DNA from: Acidimicrobiia bacterium
GTDB lineage: Bacteria > Acidobacteriota > Vicinamibacteria > Vicinamibacterales > UBA2999
Assembly (NCBI GenBank): GCA_016871375.1
Contig: VFYY01000021.1
Coordinates: forward strand, 1 to 35,664
DNA length: 35,664 nt
Reading direction: 5' to 3'
Shown here: piece by piece, positions 16,997-24,598 of the stretch
How the letters are laid out: each line of letters begins with the position of its first letter
How positions within the stretch are numbered: position 1 is the stretch's first letter
The notes under the pieces: model-generated
Seen by the model: the letters and a program-made list of their open reading frames with translations, nothing else
The model's database searches: none
What the model was told of the DNA's origin: nothing
Program-made: the position numbers and the translations under genes

Positions 16997-17068
16997 AACT
17001 CCCAACTCCCAAGACTCCAACTCCCAAGGCGTTTTCCTTGGGCGTTGGGTGTTGGAAGTTGGGAGTTG
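16997..17068. repeat. CCAACTC heptamer array with inverted arm (hairpin)
   Basis: Units of the CCAACTC/CCAAGAC type (16997..17026) face a reverse-complement set (TTGGGCG, TTGGGTG, TTGGAAG, TTGGGAG) after a central GGCGTTTTCC turn. The hairpin starts about 8 nt after the TAG of the oxidoreductase gene and ends just before the small hydroxylase subunit. A related array is at 21409..21493. Confidence 0.82.
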
Positions 17069-17076
17069 TTATAGCA

Positions 17077-17958
17077 CTAAGGCGTGGGTCCCGCCATCTT
17101 CCGGAGCACGGCGCATACCGCGGCGGTGTCTTCGGCGCGGCGTCCCTGCCTGAGCGCCTCCGCGTAGAGCGGCTTGGTCGCGTTGAAGAGCGGCGTCGGG
17201 CACGCGGCCTGCCGCGCGTAGGCGGCAATCAGCGTCATGTCCTTCTGCCAGACGTCGAGCTTCATCATCGCCGGCGTGTATGTCCCCTTGACCATCAGGG
17301 GGCCGCGGATCTGCAGCATGCGCGAGCTGCCGCCGCCGTCGGCCACGACCTTCAGGACCATCGCCGGGTCCAGCCCCGACTTCATCGCCAGCACCATTGC
17401 CTCCGCCGCCGCGGCGGTGTGAATGGCCACCAGCAGGTTGGCGACGAACTTCACCTGCATGCCGGCGCCGAACGCGCCGACGTAGTAGTGCGCACGCGTC
17501 ACCGCCTGCAGCACCGGCACGACGCGCCGATGCGCGGCGCGGCTGCCGCTGACGACCACGATGATGTCCCTGTGCTTCGCCTGGATGCCGGTGCCGCTCA
17601 GCGGCGCATCGAGCATGGTCGTCCCGCGCGCGGCGAGCAGCGTGCGCGCCCGTTCCTTCACGTCGATGGGCAGCGTGCTGGTTTCGACGACGACCGCCGG
17701 CGGCGTATCGGCCGCCGCGAGCTCGCGCGCCACGTCGAGCAGCGCGCCCGACGACGGGAGCGAGGTGATGACGATGGAGGACCGGTTCCCGAGATCGCGG
17801 TTGCTGCGCGCGCTGATGCCGCCCATGCGCCGATGGCGGCGCCGTGCGGCCGCTGCGACGTCGAACCCGATGACCGTGTACTTCGCGCGGATCAGGTTCA
17901 GCGCCATCGCGGAGCCCATGATGCCGAGCCCCGCGATGCCGACAGCCGGGCGACGCAT
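17077..17958 (-). CDS. NAD(P)-dependent oxidoreductase, 3-hydroxyisobutyrate dehydrogenase family
   Basis: The protein has 293 residues. The N-terminal Rossmann motif GLGIMGSAMALNL is at 10-22. The substrate motif is LDAPLSGTG (the usual form is DAPVSGG), and the catalytic Lys170 sits in GAGMQVKFVANLL with Asn174. WQKDM near 240 is the usual C-terminal family signature. Members oxidise beta-hydroxyacids or reduce the semialdehydes; the exact substrate cannot be read. It is cytosolic, one of few non-exported proteins here. The start codon ATG (17956..17958) and first three codons (MRRP) are provided by a dispersed GCATGC palindrome that also contains the stop of PDG5 upstream, so expression is probably coupled to that gene. 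Confidence 0.9.
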   Translation of the reverse strand: MRRPAVGIAGLGIMGSAMALNLIRAKYTVIGFDVAAAARRRHRRMGGISARSNRDLGNRSSIVITSLPSSGALLDVARELAAADTPPAVVVETSTLPIDVKERARTLLAARGTTMLDAPLSGTGIQAKHRDIIVVVSGSRAAHRRVVPVLQAVTRAHYYVGAFGAGMQVKFVANLLVAIHTAAAAEAMVLAMKSGLDPAMVLKVVADGGGSSRMLQIRGPLMVKGTYTPAMMKLDVWQKDMTLIAAYARQAACPTPLFNATKPLYAEALRQGRRAEDTAAVCAVLRKMAGPTP

Positions 17959-17971
17959 GCGTCGCCCCTAC
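17948..17971. repeat. GCATGC-centred palindrome bridging a stop and a start codon
   Basis: GGGCGACGCATGCGTCGCCC followed by CTAC is the third copy of this element (others at 2086 and 3402). On the minus strand its GTAG supplies the TAG stop of PDG5 (17968..17970), and its central ATG is the start of the oxidoreductase (17956..17958). Confidence 0.85.
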
Positions 17972-18780
17972 CGTGAATCAGCCGGCTTCGAGATGCCGCC
18001 GGGCAGGCCGTACTGATTGTTCTCGATGCAGATGTATTCGAGGATCTCGCTGCCCGGTTCAGCCAGCCTCGCCGTATAGGTGACCGTGAAGGGCTTCGTG
18101 AAGGCGCCCGGATCGTCGATCGTCACGTCGCGCCGCAGCGTGTTGAAATCGGTGCGCGTCCAGCGCTCCACCAGGTGCAGGCGATCGGTATGCGGGATGC
18201 CGCTGCCGTCGAGCCAGAACTTGTCGTGCAGGCCGACGGTGTCGATCACCAGCGTGTCGCCGTCCCACCGCCCCGTCGAGTGGCCGTACCAGGACGGGTC
18301 CGGATCCGGCGGGTGCTTCGCGTTCATGAAGATCTGGCGGTAGGTGTGCGCGTTCGCTTCCTGCAGCATGAAGATGTGCGTCGAGTTCACGGTCGGATGC
18401 TGCACGAAGCGCCACGCAAACCCGCCCGTGAGGCGCAGCGGGCCGCCCGGCATGCAGTAGTTGTACGGATCCTTGTCTTCCGTACGCGTGGCCATCAGCG
18501 TCTTCGCCCAGGGCTGCAGGATGGCGTCGAGCTCGCCCGGCTTGAGCAGGCGGGGAATCTCCACTTCGCCGCCGCCGCTCCAGACGCCGGACAGGTCGAT
18601 CGTCCCGTCCGCCAGCTTCGGCGCGGGCCGGTTCGCGCGCTCGGCCACCTTCGGCCCGTTGGCGCCGCCGAGCCGGAACACCGGGTTCTGATTCTGCCCT
18701 TCGACTTCGCTCAGGGCAGGCGCCGGTGGGAGGCTCGCGGCGACGAGCGCGATCGCAAGAGCGGCAATGGTCTTGGGCAT
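17968..18780 (-). CDS. Secreted PDG-family protein, paralogue 5
   Basis: The protein has 270 residues. I use ATG at 18780 (MPKTIAALAIALVAASLPP), which starts the signal peptide; the track's GTG three codons earlier adds MSA. PALSEVEG follows the signal peptide and is encoded by a palindromic insertion. The core reads APKLADGTIDLSGVWSGGG, LLKPGELDAILQPWAK, YCMPGGPLRLTGGFAWRF, FMLQEANAHTYRQIFMNA, WYGHSTGRWDGDTLVIDTVG, GSGIPHTDRLHLVERWTR and YICIENNQYG. It is the most divergent of the five: PRLPDG is PKLADG and CLPMGVPR is CMPGGPLR. The DUF6152-5 gene lies upstream across a CAAATCR array. Role is unknown, and the predicted location is the periplasm. Confidence 0.88.
   Translation of the reverse strand: MPKTIAALAIALVAASLPPAPALSEVEGQNQNPVFRLGGANGPKVAERANRPAPKLADGTIDLSGVWSGGGEVEIPRLLKPGELDAILQPWAKTLMATRTEDKDPYNYCMPGGPLRLTGGFAWRFVQHPTVNSTHIFMLQEANAHTYRQIFMNAKHPPDPDPSWYGHSTGRWDGDTLVIDTVGLHDKFWLDGSGIPHTDRLHLVERWTRTDFNTLRRDVTIDDPGAFTKPFTVTYTARLAEPGSEILEYICIENNQYGLPGGISKPADSR
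18695..18718. repeat. Palindrome TGCCCTTCGACTTCGCTCAG inside the PDG5 gene
   Basis: The 24-bp inverted repeat has TGCCCT/AGGGCA ends and a TCGACTTCGCTC centre. It is in frame, encodes PALSEVEG and sits exactly at the end of the signal peptide. It is the best single copy of the element that is tandemly amplified at 25127..25318. Confidence 0.75.
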
Positions 18781-18786
18781 GGCACT

Positions 18787-18839
18787 CACAAATCACAAAT
18801 CACAAATCGCAAATCACAAATCGCAAATCGCAAATCGCC
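18787..18839. repeat. CAAATCR heptamer array, single arm
   Basis: Seven units of CAAATCA/CAAATCG lie between the DUF6152-5 stop (18848) and the PDG5 start. The word is the same as at 2925..3001 but without an inverted arm. Confidence 0.85.
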
Positions 18840-18847
18840 AATGGTCC

Positions 18848-19219
18848 TCACTGCCCCGGCGTCCCCTTGAACACCTCACGGCCGTCGGCCGTCACGATCG
18901 ACGAGGCCACCGCCCGCGTCGTGACGGCGCGGCCGCCGAACCCGCTGATCGTGACTTCGTCGCCGACCTGCAGCGTCTTGCGGGACCAGCCGCTGCGCTG
19001 CAGCGCGAGCGTGCTCGCCATCTCGAAGTTCCAGGTCGTCAGCGTGCCGTTGGTGTCCTTGACGTCGAGGTAGAAATGCGTGTGGGGATTGGTCCACTCC
19101 ACCTTCGACACGACGCCCTTCACGGTGACGGGCTTGTTGGCATCGTAGTCGGCTGTCCAGGAGTGATGCGCGGCGGCAGGGGCGGCGACCAGGAGCAACG
19201 CGGCAGCGATGTAGCGCAT
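18848..19219 (-). CDS. DUF6152 family exported protein, paralogue 5
   Basis: The protein has 123 residues, the shortest of the five. The signal peptide MRYIAAALLLVAAPAAA is followed by mature HHSWTADYDANKPVTVKG. KVEWTNPHTHFYLDVKDTNG follows, with an extra His two residues after the conserved one (NPHTH). Then come TWNFEMASTLALQRSGWSRK, GDEVTISGFGGRAVTTRAVA and DGREVFKGTPGQ. It pairs with PDG5 downstream. Function is unknown. The additional His in this paralogue could alter a metal site if one exists. Confidence 0.92.
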   Translation of the reverse strand: MRYIAAALLLVAAPAAAHHSWTADYDANKPVTVKGVVSKVEWTNPHTHFYLDVKDTNGTLTTWNFEMASTLALQRSGWSRKTLQVGDEVTISGFGGRAVTTRAVASSIVTADGREVFKGTPGQ

Positions 19220-19231
19220 AGGCCCTCCAGC

Positions 19232-19260
19232 AGCGGGCCGTAAAGACCCGCCCTACGTAC
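19232..19260. repeat. GTACGTAGGGCGGG element at the ABC gene stop
   Basis: On the minus strand the ABC ATPase ends ...GGT ACG TAG and runs straight into GGGCGGGTCTTTACGGCCCG, a weak hairpin. Fifteen identical bases (GTACGTAGGGCGGGT) recur inside the spermidine-synthase-like gene near 28077..28091, so this is another mobile palindrome that supplies a stop codon. Confidence 0.6.
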
Positions 19261-20062
19261 CCGGACGAGCGTAGTAATACCCCTCATTCTGCTCGATGGC
19301 AACCGGAGACTCGAACAGCGCGGTCAGGTGGGCGGCGGTCAGCACGTCGGCAGTCGCGCCGGCGGCCGCGATGCGGCCGTGGCGAAGCAGGACGACGCGC
19401 TGAATCTCCGGGACGATCTCTTCGATGTGGTGGGTAATCAGGATCAGCGTCGTGCCTTCCCGGGCGATCTGCCGGACCCGCTCCATGAACGCGTGGCGGG
19501 CGACCAGATCCAGGCCGGTGGTCGGCTCGTCGAGGATGAGCGCGCGCGGCTGCGTGACGAGCGCGCGGGCCAGCAGCACGCGCCGCGCTTCCCCGCTCGA
19601 CATCTCGTCGAGCCGGCGCCGCGTCAGGTGCGACACGCCCATCCGCTCCAGCGCGTCGGCCGCACGCGCGCGCATGCCGGCCGTCACGCGGCCGTAGCGA
19701 AGAATCCCCTGCGAGGCGAAGAACGCCGAGAGCACTGCCGCCTCCGCGGTGACGCGCCCCTCGTTGTTGCCGAAGACGAACCGCTGGTGCAGGTCGGCGG
19801 ACACGATGCCGAGCTGGGCGCGGAGCTCGAAGACGTCCCACCGCGTGTCGCCGAAGACGCGCACCGCCGGCGGCCCGTCGCCCTCGGCCAGCGGCCGGTC
19901 CTCGTGCGTGAGCAGGCGCACGAGCGCCGATTTCCCGGCGCCGTTGGGGCCGAGAATCGCGGTGTGCTCGCGTTCGTGAATGGTGAGGTTGAGCCGGTCG
20001 AGGACGGGACGGTCATCACGGATGACCGTCGCGTCCACGAGCTCGAGCACAGGGGCGCTCAA
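19253..20062 (-). CDS. ABC transporter ATP-binding protein (ModF/YlmA-like)
   Basis: The protein has 269 residues. Walker A GPNGAGKS is at 38-45, the signature MSSGEARR at 154-161, Walker B ALILDEPTTGLD at 174-185 and the H-loop in LILITHHIEEI. The GDTRWDVFELRAQLGIVSADLH stretch resembles the COG1119 group (ModF/YlmA). These are single ATPase genes often annotated as molybdate transport, but proof of substrate is lacking. The start codon is TTG, touching the stop of the MFS gene (TGA then TTG), so the two are translationally coupled; a GTG four codons later is an alternative. No permease gene is adjacent. A link with the Mo hydroxylase is tempting but is only inference. Confidence 0.9.
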   Translation of the reverse strand: MSAPVLELVDATVIRDDRPVLDRLNLTIHEREHTAILGPNGAGKSALVRLLTHEDRPLAEGDGPPAVRVFGDTRWDVFELRAQLGIVSADLHQRFVFGNNEGRVTAEAAVLSAFFASQGILRYGRVTAGMRARAADALERMGVSHLTRRRLDEMSSGEARRVLLARALVTQPRALILDEPTTGLDLVARHAFMERVRQIAREGTTLILITHHIEEIVPEIQRVVLLRHGRIAAAGATADVLTAAHLTALFESPVAIEQNEGYYYARPGT

Positions 20063-21358
20063 TCAGGCCGGGAGCGGCTTGCCCTTGGTCTCGGGCGCGA
20101 ACGGCAGCACGATCAGCCCCAGCAGGAACACGAGCGCCGTGATCGCCACCGGCACGCCGAGGCTGCCGTAGCTGGCGATGCCGGCGCCGAGGATGAAGAC
20201 CATCGCCACGCCCGCGAAGCGCCCGATCGAGCTGACGAACGCAATGGCGCTCGCGCGGCTGGTCGTCGAGAACTGCTCCGGCAGCCACAGCGTGTAGAGC
20301 GCGAAGTTCGCGCCGCCGAGGCCGAGCAGGAAGATCAGCACGAAGAACGGCACCAGCGCATTGGGCATGTAGAAGACCATGCCGAAGGCAACCGCCACGG
20401 CAATGCCCATGAAGACGAAATAGGACGCCATCGTCGGCCGGCGCCCCCATCGCTCCGCCAGGATCGGCGCCAGCAGGCAGCCGATGATCGTGCCGGTGGA
20501 GAGCACCATCGAGCCGTAGGAGGCCAGACGCGCGGCATCCGCGACGTCGAAGCCTTCACGGCGCGCGATCTGCGTCACCGCGGTCGGCACGTAGATCGAG
20601 CCGCCCCAGAGGCCGATGATCGACACGGTGAAGAGCAGCGAGCTGACGATGGTATTGCGGCGGAACCGCTCGGTGAAGAGCGCATTGAACGCCGACAGCA
20701 TCGACGGCCGCTCCACCTGGACGCGGCTCTTCCACGCCTCCGGCTCACGCACGCCGCTCCGGATCCAGAAGACGAGGAGCGCCGGCGCGCCGCCGAGGAT
20801 GAACATCCAGCGCCACCCGTAGTTCGCGCCGATGAAATAGTTGGCGATCGCCGCCAGGAAGAAGCCGAAGTAGTAGCCGGTGTGCATGTAGCCGGCGCCC
20901 ATCTTGCGGCGATCCTCGGGCCACTCCTCCGCGACGAAGGTGCCGCCCATCGGCTGCTCACCGCCAAGGCCGAAGCCGCACAGCACGCGCAGCACCGCGA
21001 GCTGCCAGATGTTCGTCACCAGGCCGCACGCAAGCGTGAAGACCGAGTAGAAGATGATCGTCGCCGCCAGGGCCTTGACGCGGCCGAAGCGGTCGGCGAT
21101 CGGGCCCCAGGCCATCGACAGTCCCCATCCGAACAGGAACAGCGCGAACAGGATGCTGCCGTAGTAGCCGATGTTGGCCGGCGTCGGCTCGATGCCGGAG
21201 TTCGGCAGCAGCTCCGTCAACGCGGGGACAAGGACGAGCGCATAGATGAAGGCGTCCATGCCGTCGAGGCACCACCCGCCCCAGGCAGCCCAGAATCCCT
21301 TGATCTGATTCGAGTTCAGCGGTGTTTTCGTCTGCGCAGGCGTACCGGCCACAACCAT
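20063..21358 (-). CDS. MFS transporter (aromatic acid/sugar-type symporter)
   Basis: The protein has 431 residues with about 12 predicted membrane segments. The loop 2-3 signature GPIADRFGRVKALA is present, and the start of helix 1 (WGGWCLDGMDAFIYALVLV) carries the DGMD pattern seen in aromatic-acid:proton symporters and related metabolite:H+ symporters. The C-terminal half contains LAERWGRRPTMA, the matching loop of the second six helices. It probably imports an organic acid across the inner membrane; the substrate is unknown. A TAGAAT box lies about 25 bp upstream of a GAGGGGG-type ribosome-binding site, with no good -35. It is followed without a gap by the ABC ATPase. Confidence 0.9.
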   Translation of the reverse strand: MVVAGTPAQTKTPLNSNQIKGFWAAWGGWCLDGMDAFIYALVLVPALTELLPNSGIEPTPANIGYYGSILFALFLFGWGLSMAWGPIADRFGRVKALAATIIFYSVFTLACGLVTNIWQLAVLRVLCGFGLGGEQPMGGTFVAEEWPEDRRKMGAGYMHTGYYFGFFLAAIANYFIGANYGWRWMFILGGAPALLVFWIRSGVREPEAWKSRVQVERPSMLSAFNALFTERFRRNTIVSSLLFTVSIIGLWGGSIYVPTAVTQIARREGFDVADAARLASYGSMVLSTGTIIGCLLAPILAERWGRRPTMASYFVFMGIAVAVAFGMVFYMPNALVPFFVLIFLLGLGGANFALYTLWLPEQFSTTSRASAIAFVSSIGRFAGVAMVFILGAGIASYGSLGVPVAITALVFLLGLIVLPFAPETKGKPLPA

Positions 21359-21408
21359 GAAGGCCCCCTCAGGAGTTGTCGCAATGAGCGGGCCATTCTA
21401 CTCGAATC

Positions 21409-21493
21409 TCAACGCCCACCGTCCAACGCCCAACGTCCAACGCCCAACTTCCAATACGTCTTGGAAGTTGGGAATTGGAGTGTTGGGAGTTGG
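21409..21493. repeat. CCAACGC heptamer array with perfect 11-bp hairpin
   Basis: Seven-bp units (CCAACGC, CCAACGT, CCAACTT and variants) run from 21409. They turn at CCAACTTCCAA-TACGTC-TTGGAAGTTGG (21446..21472) and return as TTGGGAA/TTGGAGT/TTGGGAG up to the TAA of the third TonB receptor (21495..21497). The organisation matches 16997..17068. Confidence 0.85.
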
Positions 21494-21494
21494 C

Positions 21495-24380
21495 TTAGAA
21501 CGCGACCCTGAACCCGAACTGCATCGTCCGGTTCTGCCCGGTTTCGGGCCGCCGGAAGTCGCGACGGCCCTCTTCGGCAATCAGGACGAAGTTGTTCGCG
21601 TTGAAGAGGTTGAACGTCTCCGCGATCAGGTCGACCGACCGGCCGCCGCCGAGCGGCAGCCGCTGCTGCAGCCGGACGTCCACACGATTCTCATCCGGCT
21701 GAAGGAACGTGTTGCGAGGCACGAGGCTGCCGTCGGGCCGGAGCCGCATGCTGAAGTCCGTGCCCGTGTTGCGCAGGTCGCCGCCGTAGAAGCTGGCATC
21801 GCGGATCCCCGAGCCGTGATACACGAGCCCGCTGACCTGGAAGCCCCGGCCGACCTCCCAGATGGAGTTGAACACGAACCGGTGGCGCTGGTCCGACTCC
21901 GACAGCGCCCACTCGCCGCCCATGTCCGCCGCCGTGGTGAACGGCACCGGCACGAATCGGCTGGTGGCCGGATCACCCGTGAAGGGCGCCGACTCGGCAT
22001 CCCACAGTCCCGACAGCGTGTAGGTCGCCGACGCCTGCCACCGATGGGACATGCGCTTGACGAAGCTGGTCTGCAGGCCGTGATAGGCCGAGCGGCCCGT
22101 GCGCACCAGCAGCGAGATGTTGCCCCAGTCCGGGAACGCGCGCCGGTTGATATCGCTGAACGGGTAGTTCGCGCCGGTCGCCGGGTTGTAGGTCAGGTTG
22201 ACGTTGTCGATGATGTCCTTCTCGTTGCGGCCGCGCGTGTAGACGTAGTCGACCTCGAGCGCCATGGTGTTGCCGAACTGACGCGCGACGCCGATGGAGT
22301 TCTGCAGGGTGTAGCCGAGGTCCTGCGAGAAGCCCTCCGCCACGAGCTCCTGCAGCGAGTTGCGCAGGCAGCCGGCCACGCGGTTCACGTGGCAGAACAG
22401 CCGCGAGGCCTCCTCGAACGTCGGGAGGGGCCGGCCGTTGAACGGATCGGCCGCGAAGTTCGGCCGCCCGTCGTTGTTGATCTGAATCACGGCCACCTTG
22501 CTGTTGCCGACGGTCCAGAGCGTGTCGGAGGTGATCGGCTCGTAGTAATACAGCCCCGTGCCGCCGCGGATGACCGTGCGGTCGTCCAGCGAGTAGGCGA
22601 AGCCGACGCGAGGCTGGAAGTTGTCCCTGTCGTTCGGCCGGTCGCCGGCGAGGAACGGCGGCACCGCGATGTCGTTGGCCGAGGCATTGATGCTCAGGTC
22701 CCAGCGCAGGCCGAGGTTGAGCGTCAGGCGGTCCCCGATGCGCCAGTCATCCTGGACCCAGGCGCCGAACTTCGGCTGCGTGTAGCTCAGCGAGAAGTCG
22801 CCGACGCCGATGCGGTACGACCGCGTAATCGACGACAGCGCCGCCAGGTTCCAGGTATCGACGTTGAACGCGTCGGGCAGCAGCGCCGGCAGGTTCGCCG
22901 GCAGCGGACCGCCGCGCGCGTCGATCTCGCCACCCGACAGGCGGCGGTTGAAGCTGTCCTCGCGCCGGTGCAGGTACTCGACGCCGGCGCGCATGTCGTG
23001 CCGGCCGTTCGCCTCGTACGAGAGCGCCAGGTCCTCGCGCAGGCTCCAGACGTTCTGCGCGCGGCGCCGCGGAAAGTTCTGGTTCGGCGTGATGTCGAAG
23101 CCGGTGAAGCGGATGCGCGGCGAGCCACCGGTGACGCCGTTGCTCGCCTGCCAGTGCCGCGACCAGTTCGTAAGGCCGCCCTGGTCGAAGCCGAACTCCG
23201 AGTAGCCGACCTTCACCTCGCTGACGATGGCGTTGCTGAACACCTGCGTGAGCTGGCCGAGCGCCTCGCGGCTGGCCTCGTCCGAGGAGCCCGTCGCCGC
23301 GGGATGGTTGCTGCCGCCCGCGCCGAACGGATCGTAGCGGCGCCCCTCGTGCCACTTGCCCATGAGACGGGTGTTCGGCGAGACCTGGTAGTCGAGACGG
23401 CCGCCGCCCATCTTGATTGTTTCCTTGCCGCTCAGCTGCACGTTGAACTGCGGGAACGGCGTGCGCCACACGCTCGTCTTCGGCGCGCGCTCGTACTCGA
23501 AGTTGCCGAAGTAGTGCAGGCGGTCGCGCACGATCGGTCCGCCGATCGCCGTGCTGTACTGCTGGTTGTTCATCGGCAGCACGCGGTTGACGACGGGGTC
23601 CTCGGCGTTGAAGCGGTCGTCGCGGAAGTTGGCGCGGAAGAGGCCCGAGAAGTTGTTCGTCCCCGACCGCGTGATCGCCTTGACCTGTACGCCCGACGAC
23701 CGGCCCATCGTCGCGTCGAAGCGGTTCGAGATGAACTGGAACTCGGCGATCGAGTCCTGGCTGTAGCGCGGCTGCACGCCGGTGCCGAGATCCTGCGTCA
23801 CCTGCTGGCCGTCGATGTGGAGCTGGTACTCGCGCACCTCGCCGTCGTTGCGATCCGGCAGCGGATTGTTCTGATTCCCCGGGGTGGTGCGGCTGCCCGG
23901 CGCGAGCAGGGCCAGCGCCATCCAGTTGCGGCCCTGGACGGGCAGCTCCTGCACCTGCGTCGGGTCGATGTTCCCGCCGAGCGCCGACGTCGTCACCTCG
24001 ATCAGGGGCGCCTCGGCCGAGACCGTCACGGTTTCCTGCACCGTCGACGGATTCATCTGCATGTCCACGTCGATCGTCTGGCCGACGAGGAGCTGGACGC
24101 CCGTGCGCTGCACGGTGGTGAACCCCTGCAGCTCAGCGCTGATGCGGTACGCGCCGACGCGCACGGGAATGCGGAACGCGCCGGTCCCGTCGGTGACGCC
24201 GACGAACGTATTGCCGGTTGCCTCGTTGGTGGCGGTGACGGTCACGCCCGGCAGGACGCCCCCCGTCGCATCGGTCACAGTACCCGTGAGCGCAGCGTCC
24301 TGCGCGTAGCCTGCTGCCGGCAGGCCGAACAGCGCACAGACGAGAAGCAGGCGTACCCGCTTCAGGAAACTACCTGTCAT
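21495..24380 (-). CDS. TonB-dependent receptor, Oar-like, intact paralogue of the broken one
   Basis: The protein has 961 residues. I use ATG at 24380 (MTGSFLKRVRLLLVCALFGL), preceded by AGGAGGGG; the track's start seven codons upstream lacks this context. The signal peptide is followed by the carboxypeptidase-regulatory domain (LTGTVTDATGGVLPGVTVTA), the plug (VQELPVQGRNWMALALLAPG), and the barrel ending MQFGFRVAF. Similarity to 10581..13526 is strong along the whole length, including LPDRNDGEVREYQLHIDGQQV and TNWSRHWQASNG. It keeps the Trp (TSVWRTPF) where the other has a stop codon. It is separated by over 200 bp from the PQQ gene upstream and probably has its own promoter. Ligand is unknown. 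Confidence 0.95.
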   Translation of the reverse strand: MTGSFLKRVRLLLVCALFGLPAAGYAQDAALTGTVTDATGGVLPGVTVTATNEATGNTFVGVTDGTGAFRIPVRVGAYRISAELQGFTTVQRTGVQLLVGQTIDVDMQMNPSTVQETVTVSAEAPLIEVTTSALGGNIDPTQVQELPVQGRNWMALALLAPGSRTTPGNQNNPLPDRNDGEVREYQLHIDGQQVTQDLGTGVQPRYSQDSIAEFQFISNRFDATMGRSSGVQVKAITRSGTNNFSGLFRANFRDDRFNAEDPVVNRVLPMNNQQYSTAIGGPIVRDRLHYFGNFEYERAPKTSVWRTPFPQFNVQLSGKETIKMGGGRLDYQVSPNTRLMGKWHEGRRYDPFGAGGSNHPAATGSSDEASREALGQLTQVFSNAIVSEVKVGYSEFGFDQGGLTNWSRHWQASNGVTGGSPRIRFTGFDITPNQNFPRRRAQNVWSLREDLALSYEANGRHDMRAGVEYLHRREDSFNRRLSGGEIDARGGPLPANLPALLPDAFNVDTWNLAALSSITRSYRIGVGDFSLSYTQPKFGAWVQDDWRIGDRLTLNLGLRWDLSINASANDIAVPPFLAGDRPNDRDNFQPRVGFAYSLDDRTVIRGGTGLYYYEPITSDTLWTVGNSKVAVIQINNDGRPNFAADPFNGRPLPTFEEASRLFCHVNRVAGCLRNSLQELVAEGFSQDLGYTLQNSIGVARQFGNTMALEVDYVYTRGRNEKDIIDNVNLTYNPATGANYPFSDINRRAFPDWGNISLLVRTGRSAYHGLQTSFVKRMSHRWQASATYTLSGLWDAESAPFTGDPATSRFVPVPFTTAADMGGEWALSESDQRHRFVFNSIWEVGRGFQVSGLVYHGSGIRDASFYGGDLRNTGTDFSMRLRPDGSLVPRNTFLQPDENRVDVRLQQRLPLGGGRSVDLIAETFNLFNANNFVLIAEEGRRDFRRPETGQNRTMQFGFRVAF

Positions 24381-24443
24381 AGGCCCCTCCTGAGAATCCA
24401 CCTGGATTGGAGACGTGAGCGCGACAAACGGGATGAACCAGCA

Positions 24444-24473
24444 ACCCTAGGGCACCGGGAACCATCTCGTCAA
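24444..24473 (-). promoter_or_regulatory. Possible promoter of the third TonB receptor
   Basis: On the minus strand TTGACG (5 of 6) is followed after 18 bp by TAGGGT (3 of 6). An AATCC-ACCT-GGATT inverted repeat lies downstream, near 24394..24407, between the box and the ribosome-binding site. The -10 is weak, so this is tentative. The rest of the 24381..24598 spacer shows nothing else I recognise. Confidence 0.3.
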
Positions 24474-24598
24474 TACGGTTCGCACCCGAGGGTCGCGCAC
24501 GCGGGGGTACTGCGAGTCCCCTGCCCGTGCCGGGAGTGTGAAAACGTTGGCAGAAATGGGCGTTTCCGCCGCGCACATCCGGGAAACCGTATGTGGCG

